The notes beneath the pieces are model-generated. The model saw only the letters and a program-made list of their open reading frames with translations, was not told where the DNA came from and searched no databases. From Leucocoprinus leucothites (lineage: Eukaryota; Basidiomycota; Agaricomycetes; Agaricales; Agaricaceae): a DNA stretch of 64,000 bases. Made by a program: the position numbers and the translations under genes. How positions within the stretch are numbered: position 1 is the stretch's first letter; each line of letters opens with the position of its first letter. Of this stretch, positions 46,688-59,574 are shown piece after piece. The DNA lies in the NCBI GenBank assembly GCA_013368445.1, contig JAACJO010000049.1, positions 1 to 64,000 of the forward strand, in the 5' to 3' direction.

Positions 46688-47444
46688 CTGTGAGTTACCC
46701 TGGGAAGGATCAGGGTTGGGCACTACTAAGCTTCAAGAACGTTGGCCATGTGTGAGTTTTGAAGGTTCTTGCAGTGATCCCTACAACTTCTTTGATCAGG
46801 CCAGTTGAGCACTGGGAAAGCAAATCCAAAGCCATCTATCAGGTGTCTGTCTTGATTGATTGGAGCAGCTTACACCAGAGAATGATAGTGGTGTTGTGGA
46901 GAGATTCTTTCTTTGTCGGGACTAGTCATAGGCAATACTGACAAGATGTCAACTGAGAGGGGATACTGAGCTCGATCAAGAGGACCAGCCAACTGCAGGC
47001 AGGGATCCTGATCAAGGGGTAGGCATCTGATCAGTGTCAGTCTATGTCATGAAGCTTTATTTAAATTTTAAGTGTTTGATTTCTCAGGATAGTGCTTGTA
47101 TCTGTTTCAAGGCTCATTCACTCAGATGGTGGACATAAAGACAAGTGAAGGTGAATAATGTTGTTGTTTATCACTCTTTGCTTGTGCCCTGACCACTCTC
47201 ACTCTCTCAGTTTCATCAGCATTTCAGAGGAACTTGAGCCTTGCTTCCATGTTGAGTGTATGAGATGGTTTTGCAAGTTGCAATATGATCTGGTGAGGCT
47301 CTGATGCATACTTCTGTTACTGGCCACACTCTCATTAACATCGCTGTCTGGGACAGGTACCTCGAACGGCATGGCTGTGGTAGGGGAAGGCCTTGAAATA
47401 AGAAAAAATGAAGGCTAAGTTTTGTAAATAATGTTATAAATTAT
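46688..47444. other. No gene seen
   Basis: About 750 bp downstream of the GH16 relic (its 3' flank). No supported frame on either strand. Confidence 0.4.
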
Positions 47445-48936
47445 TTACTGATAGACATGAATTGAGGCAAAGTCGAAATAGGCACCAGAGAATGTGCTTG
47501 GGTTGTTATTGATGAAATATACCTGGAAATGTCTTTAGTTTCTTTAGGAAGCAGTCTCTGTCTACTCACCAACACATGTAGAAGGACAGCCACTTTGCAC
47601 ATAGATAGCACCAGCCCAGTCACCACCTAAGAGATTCAGAGATGAGCACGTGGTTTTGTAAATAAATGACAAACTCACAAAAGTGTCAGACTGATGATAA
47701 TATTATGGTTACTGAAATGCTGTGTGAGGTTACAAGATGTATTAGAGAAATTGGCAATAGGAGTTCCCTTCATGAGTAGACAGGTGAGGGCTGTGCATTC
47801 AGTGGATCAAGAGTTTGTACAGCTTACCCAGTTGTCTGGGTTCACACTACTTCCTCCATTTCTTACTTCATTAGGAACTTATCCCAAGTTGCAGGGCCAG
47901 AAGAATACCCTGATAGCAGATGATGAACACTCAATGGCATACCTGGAGAAATACAAAAATGGTCAGTCAAGTATTCTGATGCCCACTAGCTCAGACTGTG
48001 TGCACCATCCACCTCTGTTGCTGTTGAATGATGGGCCGTAGCTGTTAACTGTTGGGAACCTGACACCACATCCACTATTTCCATTGACAGCTGCATTACA
48101 ATCCAGTTGCATTGAGGTTCTAGAGTATATATTAGAATGCTAAATACCTTGTATACAAGTGATGGCCTGCTTACCCAGTCTGGTCTCATGATGAAGGCAT
48201 TGAACAACCTGTGGTGATAGGTGTGATTTAATAATTACGCTGTACTTTAAGATCGAAGACATACCAGAGCCTGTATGTAGTATAGTGGCATTAGGAGCTT
48301 GGTCATTGACACCCTCAATGATATCAATTTCTCCCTGTGAACACCATTAAAATCCATTGGGACCAGAAGGATAGTCATGCTTACACCATTTTGCTGCTGT
48401 GCTTTGTTTGTTTCCCAAATAGCTGGCCATGTTCTGTGGGAGAAGTTAGCTTCTTGTGTAATTGTTTCTTAAGCACATACCCACAGCCTTGCAGCATGTG
48501 GTGAACATTGAAACTATACTCAGATTAAGGCTCATAATCATTCTTGTAGCACAAGCAAGGGGTTACACAGCAATGTGAGTTGTATAGATCTTTTTGGATC
48601 TGATTCTCACGGAGTTCCTGCCAGTGCCATTGGGATTGAGGACTGTCCTATCATCTGCATGGACAATGAAACTTGTAGAACTGGCCTGGTTTACCAAGCC
48701 TTGAGAAACAGTAGTGGATTGATTGACATAGTTACTGAGTTAATGGTCAATCAGTATGAGATGGCAAACATCCTTGGCTTTAGCATTTACACTTATCCAT
48801 GGGTTGGGTCTGCAATGGCCTGAAACTCAAAGAAGTTTAGGAATGATGATGGAACAACAGTATTGGATATTGAGTAAGTGGCTGCATAGATAGGAACAAG
48901 AATTGATGAGAGGAGAAGAGCAAAAGTGGGCTTCAT
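47445..48936 (-). pseudogene. GH16 family glycosidase (laminarinase-like endo-beta-glucanase), dead
   Basis: Complete minus-strand gene from ATG at 48936 to TAA at 47445. Signal peptide MKPTFALLLSSILVPIYA; then SFLNFFEFQAIADPTHG, NYVNQSTTVSQGLVN, NPNGTGRNSVRIRSKKIYTT, FNVHHMLQGCG, TWPAIWET, the catalytic GEIDIIEGVNDQ (48311-48334; Glu nucleophile, Asp and Glu acid/base intact), GNSGCGVRFPTVNSYGPSFN, SSAIRVFFWP, NGGSSVNPDNW, NIIISLTL, GGDWAGAIYVQSGCPSTCV and a final YFDFASIHVYQ. Introns are short and in phase. GH16 enzymes of this type are secreted and cut beta-1,3/1,4-glucans of cell walls. Three lesions: the first intron donor is ATAAGT instead of GTAAGT (48796), TGA for Arg at 48186-48188, and TAA after FFWPCNLG. 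The ORF is otherwise well kept, so inactivation looks more recent than that of neighbours. Confidence 0.93.
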
Positions 48937-50876
48937 GGTGCCTTGAGCCAGGAGATTTTCAGGGGGCACTGAGGAACCAGGTTTCTGGAAAAGCACAGAG
49001 GAGACATAGCAGCTTTTATGACCTTGTATATCCAAAGTTTCTAGGGAAATCACTCAAGCCAATTCAGAGGAAAGAGGAAGTTAATGTCAAATGTATCTCT
49101 GGGGAACCATCATGAGCAGCTGTTACTCGAATGTGTCAGAATTAGTTCACCTATTCCTGGAAGGTGATGTTTGGATACTAAGTGTAGTACCATGAGTGGA
49201 AGTGAGCTAGCACTAAATTGGTCTGATACAGTAGACTATAGGAGGGAGAACAGTGCAGTGTGGGAAACATCCCTTTGCAGTTTTGGAAACTGAATTCAAA
49301 ACAATTTGAGAACTCGGCAATTGTATGTGGCTTCACCATGGTGCACCTGCTACCAGTTACTCCAATGACTTTTCTTAGAGAAGACAGACATGTGCAACAC
49401 ATCTCATGTGGTTGTTATGCCTGCTCTCCATTGCTTCAATTCAGGGGCTGTACCACTTGATCTAATCTAAGTGAGAGAAAACCAAAGCTAATTTTTGCCT
49501 TGCTCAACAGCTGCCAGTGGGCAACGAGTCGTGCAAGTTATCTGTGGAATAGGTACCATTACTGCTGGCACCAGCAACTTGTACCCAGCATATGCTTTGT
49601 GGATGGACCTGCAGTTGCTCATTTTGCTGTCCTCCCTATTGTTCCAATTGGAGCAAAGATTCACCAGTGCCTTACCTCCTGATGCTATATATTCATATCA
49701 TCAGCTGGTTTTCCCCCTCACCACACTAAACTCTTCATGTGGACTCCAAGGTCTAAGGGGCTTCCTAGGTCTGCTCCTGTTTTTTATGTGACTTAGTTTT
49801 GTGTGCTTGGGTGGATACTTGAGGTCTTCCTTCTAGGCTGCCACATACATTCACTGCCTTATGGTTACAGGTATCACATTTCTAACATAAAAACAGAACT
49901 TTGAATCACTGAAAAGTCCGAATAGCATCACCAAATCATGTGATGGCCCTCCTCATGACGGAATTCCAGCATCACCAAGTTCACTTCATGCTCTCTACTT
50001 ATGGTAAAATTTTCGCTTAGTTATAGCCACATGAAATCGGCCAAAGGTGACTCAGAACCAGTTGTCCAAGGATTCTCTCCCAAGACTTTCATTGCTAATT
50101 GACATGATATACCATCAGGGACACTCTTTTACCGCTGTTGGACCATGGGCAACACATACCTGGAGTGAAAGCTCTGTCCTAGCCACATTCTTTGAATTTG
50201 CCCACATCAGCCTTCAAAATTTGGCAGGGAATAATTCCAAATATTCTGCAAAGAAGCTGAGCACGTGGGTGATCATTACGAGCTGATACTGGGGGGTTGG
50301 ACTGTTTCAGACTCTTTATAGCATTCTGTAACTGGGTTCTGTCAAAACTATCTAGGCATGGGATTTTGATGCATAGCAAATCAGCAGCTATCAAAACTCT
50401 TGAAATTTAGAATACATGTCTAGTTATTTCCTTCAGGGTACCATATTACAGTAATCAATAGCTTGTATACCAAGTGCACAACCATGCTACTTTAGCCATG
50501 ACAGAACTATATGTATCCTCAAGTTCAGGTACACTGTACTTTCCAGATCACCCTAGAAGGCAGTTATTGATCCCCAGTCAAAACTACTTTGAGATCTGAT
50601 GATATCCTAGGGGATCTAAAGATGGACCATGAGCATATAGGCTCTCACTAATTGACAATGAATATGTAGACTCTCACTGATTGATGTTGATTGATACTGA
50701 TCTATTTGAGCGACTGGTAAGCAATTGTGATTGATCAAATTGATCAAATGCATATGTATGGGGTGGTATGCACCCAACAGCACTGCCATCATTTTTCCTG
50801 TTGTTCTTCCTATTGTTCTTCCTCTTGCTGTCCTCCTCCCTCACCAAAACCCTTCACTTACTCAATATTGGTGGTA
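48937..50876. other. No recognisable gene
   Basis: About 1.9 kb upstream of GH16 and upstream of the tnp2 gene. Several weak open stretches on the plus strand (for example 49495-49791) lack any motif I can name. Near 50640-50740 repeated TGATTGAT/ACTCTCACT motifs may be subterminal repeats of the CACTA element, but I could not define its end. Confidence 0.35.
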
Positions 50877-53800
50877 TGCACAAGAAAATAAAGACAAAGA
50901 GGAAGATGGTGGTTTGTGGCTGCCAGTATTGCCACTACAACCTCAATCCCATCTCTTACCGTAAATATCGATGACACCAAGCGAAGCTAGCCACTAAACA
51001 AGTGGCTCTAGAACAGCTCTGCAGCCAGGCAGCCTCTCAGTCTGCTTAAAGTGTCTCACAACAATCCTTCCATCATGACCAATACAATATTAACATGAGA
51101 AATGAAATGGGACCAGACTCAGACTCAGACCTGGACCTGGACACTGAGGGTGGGAACAGTCATGGGGAGGATATCCACATAGACAACCCAGTGATGACTG
51201 GTGCAGGAGATAGCAGTTTAACAGTATGTTATGCACCACTTCACAAGTCTGACTTGAACTTATATAACATTCTGGAACAGGACTGGCAGTCATTGGATAT
51301 AGATATCCATCCCCTGGAGCAAGACTTGTATTACCCTTCCAATGTAATCTCCATTGATTCCAGTATTCCTGATTATGGCATGATGGCCTCTCCTGATCAG
51401 CCCACACCCCCACAAGCAACTGAGACAGGCCCTGGTAGGCCTGCCAGCATATCTACTCCTGAGACCCTGAGCCCACTTAGAGAACAGCATGCTGTGGCTG
51501 AGTTAGAGCCTTTTGCTGATGACTCTGGGCTAGAGACTCAAATAAATATCACCCAGGCTGATAAGCAGCTGACAGACCAGTTCATCTGGGAACTCAAGAA
51601 TGCCTCATTGGATCAGTCAGCTATGTTAGAAGCCAATATCATCCGGCTTCGAAACCCATCCCAAGAAAGAACCAACATTGACACTGACTTTTGTCTCAAA
51701 TTTTCACTGAAATACTATCTTGACACCCTTGGTTCTTCTGATGAGATATACACAAAGGTCATCAATACCTCCTGTGAAATCCACAAGATGCTAGGCAATA
51801 ATGTCGAGTTTTTCTCCCATACTCAGGTGAAAAATCGAGCAAGGGAGCTGGCTGGTATAGCCACAGTAGTCCATGATATGTGTCCTTGGGGCTGTATTGC
51901 CTATACTGGACTACTGAAAGAACTTGAAGGGTGTCCAACATGTTCAACTTCAAGATGGAGCACTCAGAAGCTACAACATGGGCAAAAAATTGCTGCCCAG
52001 AAATTCACCACTATTATCCTTGGAAGTCAACTCCAGGCTCTCTATTTGGCATCTGATAGTGCTTGAAACATGCAATATCAGAGAGATAAAACTCGGGAAA
52101 TCCAGGAACAGCACTCCCATCCCAGTTCTCCAGATCCCCCATCCCCCAGCTCTTTTGAAGATTATATTCATGGCTCTAACTACCTCCACCGAGTTCATAC
52201 AGGAGAGATAACTAATAATGATATCCTCCTGATGCTATCACTTGATGGTGTTCAATTATATGAGCACCATGCATCTGATTGTTGGATATATATCTGGGTA
52301 GTTCTGGAGCTCTCTCCAGACTGCTGATATAAAAAATCTCATGTTCTTCCTGGAGGGATTATTCCAGGACCTAACAAACCAAAGAACATTGATTCATTTT
52401 TATTTCCTGGACTCTACCATCTCTCTGCATTGCAAAAGGAGGGTCTGAAGATTTGGGATGCATCAACCAAATCTATGCTTGTTACAAGACCACGGGTGTA
52501 TCTTGGAACAGCAGATGCACCTGGAATGGTGTATCTTTCAGGCTTAGTTGGTCATAGTGGTGCATGTGGCTACAGGAATTACTGTGAAATTCCTTGGTGG
52601 CACAAACTAAAGACCTTGCATTATTACCCTGTTCTTCAGTTTCCCAACAACTATGACTCAGCTCAAAGTCAACATTTTGGAGATATTGACCTGAACAGTG
52701 ACTCAAGCAATCCTTATTTTAACCAACTTTTATACCAATCAAATCTACGCAAAGTTCTCGAATCAACAAACAATTTTGAAGACATTCAGAAAGAGACTGG
52801 TATCTCCAAATCCAGCCTCTTTAGTGGTTTATCCATGCCCTTAGGTGTTCCTGGTTCATTTCCACTTGACACAATGCATCTTCTTGCTCTCAATATTCCT
52901 GAACTCCTGATGGGCATCTGGCGAGGCACTCTACAATGTGACAAGAAGGGTGGAGATGATCCCATGATGTGGGATTGGGCAGTTCTCAAGGATGCAAGAG
53001 TTTGGACAGCACATGGTAAACAGGTGGATGCATTGTCCAAATATCTCCCATCCTCCTATGATCGACCTCCTCGAAATCCTGCAGAAAAGCTCAATAGTGG
53101 ATATAAGGCATCAGAATTCATAGTCTATGTTTATGGTTATCTCCCGGCACTTCTTGAAGGAATATTGCCTGCTTCCTATCTTGAAAACTTCTACAAGCTT
53201 GTCTGTGGAGTCTGACTCATCTCTCAGAGACACTCTAGTCTAAGAGACCTGGAGGAAGCACATAATTGCTTTATATCATTTCTTGATGTATTTGAAACAC
53301 TCTATGTGCAGTGCAAAGTGAGCCAGATGCACTTTGTCTGTCAATGTCTCCATACATTATGGCACCTTGCACCAGAAACCAACCGGCTTGGTCCACCAGG
53401 AATATATGCCCAGTGGACAATAGAGCATCTTATTGGCCTTCTTGGTCAGGATATCTGCCTTCACTCAAACCCCTATACTAACCTCACTCAAATTGCCATT
53501 GAGCATTGTGTTGTTAATACACTATTTGCTTGCTATCCTATCTTGGATACATCCACTCCCTCCCTTCCACACACTGCTAGACCCCTTTCAAATGGCTATA
53601 TCCTTCTCCAGCCCCATGAGTCCTTGCCTTTCAAAATTAGACACACGGCAGAGATTGAGGCATATTACAGCTACTTAGAAGCCCACAATTTTGATGCTGC
53701 AATAACAGCTTGCACTTGCCATGGTCATCTCCATCTCCCAAGTGGTCAAACTGTTCAAACAGCCTGGAAAGAAGACTAGAGGTCAGACTCACAAACAAAT

Positions 53801-54185
53801 CGTATGGTCAAGGCAAGCTGATATAGCCTTTTCTTTTGGATGTATTACTGATTGCCTACTATCTCAGCTCAAAAGTCCATTCCCAGAACCTTGCTTACCA
53901 TTATTTGGTGAAGTATTGTATTTTCTTCAAGTTGTCTGTAATGGAAGTGTTTGCACATGTGCAATGGTCTCCCTCACTATATCACCCTGTGTGGAAACCT
54001 TGAAAAAGACATCGAATGTTGTGTGGGCTGTCACCCATATCCAATACCAGCAAGTTGTACTCTTTGATTATGATCAAATTGAGGCTATTGTTACACTTTT
54101 GCCCTTCCAGCATGATCATGAAATTTTTTTTCTTGAGAAGATGCAACTGGGGATTTCACAAGGTATTGATATCAATGAAGAGTAA
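50877..54185 (+). pseudogene. tnp2-type (CACTA/EnSpm) transposase, broken mainly by TGA codons
   Basis: The N-terminus from MHKKIKTKRK carries a Cys module (CGCQYCHYN). From 51095 a single frame runs 2.7 kb to 53779: an acidic start (SDSDSDLDLDTEGG), CPWGCIAYTG and ELEGCPTC, SLDGVQLYEHHASDCWIYIW, YKKSHVLPGGIIPGPNKPKN, IDSFLFPGLYHLSALQ, GHSGACGYRNYC, the tnp2 core DTMHLLALNIPELLMGIWRG, ASEFIVYVYGYLPALLEG, and CLHTLWHLAPETNRLGPPGI. Stops at 52064, 52325 and 53213 are TGA where Arg (CGA) fits (for example SPDC*YKK); others lie at 50.97 kb and 53777. Past 53777 a frame change leads to FGEVLYFLQVVCNG, CAMVSLTISP and EIFFLEKMQLGI, the family's C-terminal block, ending at 54185. Full length, so decay was by point mutation. 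Confidence 0.92.
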
Positions 54186-54949
54186 ATGTTGTATTTATGG
54201 TGGCTACAAACAGTGTACAGTACTATTAGGCATAGAAATTGTGATATACACTGCAAAGTTCCTCATGCTGTGTTGACTCCTGACTCAGAGCTGCTGACAA
54301 ATATATTGCTGATAGATTTCTTTCCATTCAAATTATCATTTGCTTTGTCAAGATCATTGACTGCTTGGACAGCAGAGGTAGTGAGGCCACTATTACCCCC
54401 CATGCTACCATTAAGCATTGCAGTGATAGCCATACAATAATGTGTTAGATCACTGAGTGCTTCCAGCCAGCCAATTTGGAACACATTTAACTGAGGGTCT
54501 TCAACAAGGCTGATGTAAAAACTGTATGCATAGTAGATAAACTCCTTCAGGAGTTTGAGAGAAAAGGGGAGAATGCAAACACTGTCATATTATCTGTAGT
54601 AGCACAACTAGGTCAGTCAAAGAGAACCAAAGAAGTTGAAGGACTGTCTATAGAGAGTATGAAGGCTGATGATGAGCATGATGCAGTATAAGAACTCGGA
54701 GAAGCTGTGGAAACATAATTCTCACTCAATTTGGAGATGGGACTGTATGAGAGATGTGTTGCAACAGGGTAGACCTGCTGGACAGTGGGATGCATTGAAA
54801 TGAACTAGATCATGATAGTGGTAATCAAAGAGCTGTCAGGTGGCATGTGTTCTATTTCTACAGGCACTATATAAATTACAAGGAATATTAGTACTGTCTG
54901 CATCTAACATGCTGTCAGGTTTAGCAGTTTGCCATATGGGAATTGAACC
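54186..54949. other. Possible 3' part of the GAF sensor relic; otherwise unassigned
   Basis: A minus-strand stretch 54263-54484 (QIGWLEALSDLTHYCMAI, AVQAVNDLDKANDNLNGK) may be a later exon of the gene upstream on that strand, but I could not join it in phase or match a kinase motif. Confidence 0.25.
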
Positions 54950-56442
54950 AGTTTCAGGAGGCAGTGAAAATACTTACATCTTGACACTGAAACCATCTTG
55001 TGTCTGAAGAGGTGCTCCAGCATAGAAGTGTACTCAAGTACCCCCAGTTACCAGTGGCTAAATTTTGATATGTTGGCATTCTAAGGAAGGATTGTGAAAG
55101 AAACTGAGAAGTACTTATGTTTTGTCTGAACTGCCAGTCTGCATGGGTATCTATCACCACCATAGGCTCGTCACTGCTACCAAGAGTATCAAATCAGAAT
55201 GTTTGGGTTCCATGAAATTAGAACTCACTGCTGCAGAATTGCATAACCACAAAATGATATTGAGCACAGGAAATTCATAACTTTCAAACCCCCTTTTGAA
55301 AGTGAGAATCAATGAGAAAGAGAGTGGTAAATAGCCATGCCAAATAAGCTTACACTCAGACTTGTGCCAGCTTCAGTAGGATGTCAGAACCATATCATAA
55401 GAAAGAGCGAAAAATAGCTTACATTTCACCACCATTGATCAAGGAGATTGTCACTCCCTTGGTGTTGAAGACAAGTTTGGCAAGATGAGCTATTCTATCA
55501 AAGTTTGTATCTGGGCCGGTATTCCTGTCATAAGTAAAACATTCTCAACATCAGCTGTGGGCCCATGGAGAGGGGCTGGCCTTCCTCTTATGGGTGTTGT
55601 AGTTGGAGCATGATCAACGGATGTTGCTGGTAAACATGGACAACTTTCCATCTAGGTATATAAAGAAAATTTCATGTAAACCTGAGTCCAACCTTTCATG
55701 TTGGATTTCAGGTGAGCTCAGTGTATTCTTGATGCATTGTACATGTCTAATTAAAACCTTTCATGTTGGACTTCAGTGTGAACATGATGACACTCAGTTT
55801 GCCTACCCTACACTACATTATCCCTAATCTATTCTCATTAATCCCGAGTATTGTATCTGTAGAGATAAAAACTATTCAGTGATCCATGTGAGGAAGATGA
55901 GGACAAGGCACTCACTTGTATAGCATTTTCCTCTGCTCAAGTTCATCTGGAGGGTAAGGAGGAACAAGGCACTCCAACTTATCCAATAACTGCTCCTCTT
56001 TCAAAGCTTGTGGTAATCTGGGAAGCTGCATGACCACTAAAGACATGGCTATCCTCCTTGGTTGGTAGAGTAGCCAGTAGGGTAGCAGGTAGGAGAGAAG
56101 AAAACTGGTGGGTCAAGCCTATTCTCCTCACAACAGCTAGTGTGAAGATGGTTCCAACATCCGAAAACAGGGCAATTTCAGGTAGAGCTCCAGTGGAGGA
56201 GAGCTAGGGTTTTCAACAGGTGGTGTTTGATCACTGTTTGGGATGGTTTCGAGCGTCATGGTCATGTGAGGTGCTGTTTTTGTTGCAGACTCATGCACAT
56301 CATCCTGGTCAATGCCAGATGTGTGGTAACCATCTCCTAGTGGTGCCATTGCAGGTGGTCCAAATGTGAACAGACTGGTGTGAGATTTCCACAGCTAGAC
56401 TGGTGAAGTTGGAACACTATTCATCGTATCATTCATAGCCAT
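54950..56442 (-). pseudogene. GAF-domain sensor protein, probably N-terminal part of a hybrid histidine kinase
   Basis: Minus strand from MAMNDTMNSVPTSPV at 56442 (TAG follows, Gln expected). A disordered N-terminus (DGYHTSGIDQDDVHESATK; NSDQTPPVENPSSPPLEL) leads to MSLVVMQLPRLPQALKEE, LECLVPPYPPDELEQRKMLY with a GTGAGT donor, then a GAF domain: NTGPDTNFDRIAHLAKLVFN, TKGVTISLINGGE, FLCSISFCGYAILQ, SDEPMVVIDTHADWQF and FYAGAPLQTQDGFSVKM. This is the arrangement of fungal cytosolic hybrid histidine kinases, where the GAF domain precedes the kinase. The kinase core (H-box, N-box, receiver) was not found downstream, so the gene is truncated or its 3' end is unrecognisable. It is a host signalling gene relic; frame changes are present. 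Confidence 0.7.
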
Positions 56443-58329
56443 CACTGGAGCCAATGTTTGGATGAGTTGTGATGAGTGCTCAGACTCTTCATGCTCCTGG
56501 CAAGGGTTCCCTGAGTGTGAAGTCCATTCCGATACAATTTATCCTCGTCAATGTCATTGGTACCCTCCAGAAATCCAGTTAATCAACTTCAACATGTAAC
56601 AAGGTAATCGGGATGAGTACCTATGATATACCTCCAGCCCAACCTCCATCTCCATGTGTTATCATGTACATCATCATCCAGCTTGGTTTCCATATTGAAA
56701 GTCGTTCTCAGCCAGTTTCAGTTTCTAGGTTATGCTGCAAGGGTCCCACATTGCCCTGTTTCATGAGTGCCCAGATAAAGATGATGAAAGCAGTGATGGT
56801 GATTATGACAGAGGAGAGATTGGGAGGCAGCGGTCAGGGCATCATGTGTGAAATAGAGTGGGATGAGTACTGAGGAGGGGAATCAGTATGTATGTCTGCA
56901 GCTCCTCAATGAACAGCCAATCACTCTTTCTTCCTTACCACCATCCACCCATGAGCCACTCATATTCAACCATCAACTACACCCCACACCACACATGCAC
57001 ACGGATTCAGATGACCTGAGGAAGATAGTGACCCTCCCCGAACCACCATCACACATGCATACAGGCCCAGCCATGTCCATGTGCCTGCCAGAAGACATTA
57101 TATGTGGTTTGGAACAGCTGGAAGCATGGTTTGCGGAAGCATTGTCAGTGCACAGTGCACTAGTTGGTGGGACTATTGTTGGCAGTGAATATTTGCAGGG
57201 ACTAATCAGATGGGAGAAAGTCTTGTAGAATGGGGCCCTTGGGTAATGGAACAGATATGGCAGCAAATGGCAGAAGTGGGAATAAGTGAGGGTGAGGGTG
57301 AGTACTTTGTGTAGGTGGCTGTGGCAATCTTCAAAGAAAACCCAACACATCTGTATGCCTGCCAATTACCAATGGTGGCCTATGTTGGAATGGCTCAAGA
57401 GGCCCTGGAGGACTGGGGCATGGGTGTTCGAGCCTTGTATAGATGTGAAAGAAGGAGAGGGGTGTAAGTGTAAAGGTTGTCAAGTGATTAATGCAACCAT
57501 GTGGATAAGCAAGTCACATGATCTTGTTTATTGGACATGTTACCTGTCTCAATCACTCTTTGTACTAACACCCTCACTCCTCACTCACCCTCTCAGCGTA
57601 TTTTACACTGTACGCCCTGTAATCATATGCCACAAGGTCCACAGTCTCATAAACAAGCACCCTTGTAGTAGGTAATGCCTCATGTGCCACACAACTTCTT
57701 TCCCCTCGCTTATTTGCTGCCTCCTTCATAGAAGTGTCAGGCTGGGTGCATCAAATTGAAGTAACACACTTGCATTTTGGTTAGTTCATTTGGTGTCAAC
57801 TGCTATGGCGTCACCCACAACTCAATACTAGCACTACTCCACAGGTTTTTGGGCATTCACACCAACAGACTTGACACAGCTGGAATTACTGTTCAAGATC
57901 ATGAATTTGACAGTGCTTGCTGGTCCTCTTGTACGTCATGCAACCCATTTCTGATGCTGAATTCATGCTCATGAGGACATAGACATACTGCCTCCATGCA
58001 TATAAGACCCTCCTGTTCTGGTCCCCTGTTCGAGATGTTAAGGGCTAGGCTCCTCTTGGACTGGGTGTTTGAGTGCATGCTTGATTGATTGACAAAGGCA
58101 GCACTGTTGTCCTGTGACAATCCTTCTGGCCCCTTGAACATTCAGGCTCAGCTATTCTGTGCAGCTAGTATATGGTTCCACAAGAGCCCAACTAGTCAAG
58201 CAGCTCTGGCTGTGCACCCAAAATCTCAGCTATGCCTGACCCACACATCTATACTGATTACACAGAACATGTGCTTATCATCCAAAAGGTAATGTAGTCA
58301 TACTTGTATTCATCTATCCTATACTCACA
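56443..58329. other. Unassigned; open stretches without known motifs
   Basis: Plus-strand pieces 56863-57228 (LEQLEAWFAEALSVHSALVG, GTIVGSEYLQGLI) and about 57305-57460 (NPTHLYACQLPMVAYVGMAQ) look protein-like, the latter followed by CERRRGV. They may be exons of a decayed gene leading into the one at 58330, but I do not recognise them. Confidence 0.25.
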
Positions 58330-59507
58330 AAATCTTAAGATGCGATCTGGGCATGTGTACTTTGTCTCAAACATGCTGAAGTCTATTACTATGGACATCA
58401 CCCCTGGATTCCTGGGTTTCATGGTTGAGGATGCTGTGGAGAGGGCTGATGATGCATCCCCCAATGACAATTTTATTGAGGATATCCACTGACACAAAGA
58501 GCACTGACCACCTGAGGATGAGTCATTTGAGGATAAACTAGCTGGTATGGACCTCAGCTTGGAGCCTCCTGAGCCTCCTGAGCCTCATGTACTTGTGACA
58601 TCTCCTGCTGTTATGAAGATCAGCTCAAAGCAACTTGACTTGTGTCATAGAGCAGCAGAGAAGAAGAGGCAGCAAGCTGAGAGGAAATTGGCTATGGTGG
58701 GGGAGGATGGACATATTCCTGCTGGTGAAGGATCAGGGGGATCCAAAGCAGCAAGGAGACGGAGAAGGAAGCAGGAAGCGATGAGGATACATGCTGAGCA
58801 GGAGGTGGATGAAGCAGCACAGAAGGGAATAAAAAGGAAAAGGAGTAAGGAGGATGAGGAGAATGATGAACAGAGGGATGATCATGGTATAGCTCTTCCT
58901 ACTCTAGTATTTGACACTTTGTTGATTTTCTTAATCTATAGAGACCTACAAACCTGTTGATTCCCTCTATCCACCCATGCCAAAATGACATAAGGCCCTT
59001 GACTGCACCTTTCAACAGTCAGTGGTGCCAACAAATGCTGGCCATCAGCATCATCGCAAGGAGGCACAAGAAAAACACAAGGAAATGCATGGATATACAA
59101 CAAATCATCAAGTTTGTGTCAAAATGTCTCAGTCCATGAATACTCTCAAGTTAGATATTAACACATCTACTGCTCTTAAAACCAGTTCACAGAATGGAGG
59201 CTACCAGGTAAAAGTCCAGAAGTTGGATCAGGAGATGAGGGAGATTGTAGAAGCCACACAAACTGCATACAACAAGGGTCAGGAAGACAGTGCTGCAGAG
59301 GCCTTGCAAAAGCTTTGGGAGGATGGCTATAAGCTTGTTGAATGGAATGGTCCGCCCAATGATTTATTGTGTTATATATCAATTCATGTATACATGCAGG
59401 TATCAACCCTATTGTCCTTGTTGATGTTGAGGAGACCATGTTTGGGGCCCTGTTTGGACAGCCAAATGAATGTTCATGGAGTGAATGATGTATGAAGCTG
59501 TCGAAGC
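58330..59507 (+). pseudogene. 5' part of an unknown Agaricomycete-type gene, cut by the copia element
   Basis: Plus strand. SITMDITPGFLGFMVEDAVE, then MDLSLEPPEPPEPHVL with a tandem CCTCCTGAG repeat, a strongly basic Lys/Arg/Glu segment (KAARRRRRKQEAMRIHAEQE; KGIKRKRSKEDEEND), then MREIVEATQTAYNKGQED and LWEDGYKLVEWNG, an intron, and GINPIVLVDVEETMFGALFG with QPNECSWSE. 'G-K-V-W-G then P-I-V-L-V-D-x-x-x-x-x-x-L-x-GQP' is a signature I associate with a large unknown mushroom family. The sequence ends in stops about 70 bp before the copia LTR, so the rest was lost or lies beyond the insertion. Confidence 0.35.
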
Positions 59508-59574
59508 AGCAATGGGGAGTGTAGTGGTGAAGGTATATGATGTAGTTGATGACTTACTTTGCTAGGCAGTAAAC

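Noticed and set aside
48903..49115. Plus-strand open frame rich in Arg and Glu
   Set aside because: It overlaps the GH16 signal-peptide region antisense and has no supporting features.
55670..55800. Hairpin TCCAACctttcatGTTGGA and repeat of TCATGTTGGA as an RNA element
   Set aside because: Six-bp arms in A+T-rich DNA are expected by chance and there is no transcript context.
58561..58590. CCTCCTGAG repeats as a microsatellite or CRISPR-like array
   Set aside because: Only three units, in frame within a Pro-Glu coding stretch.
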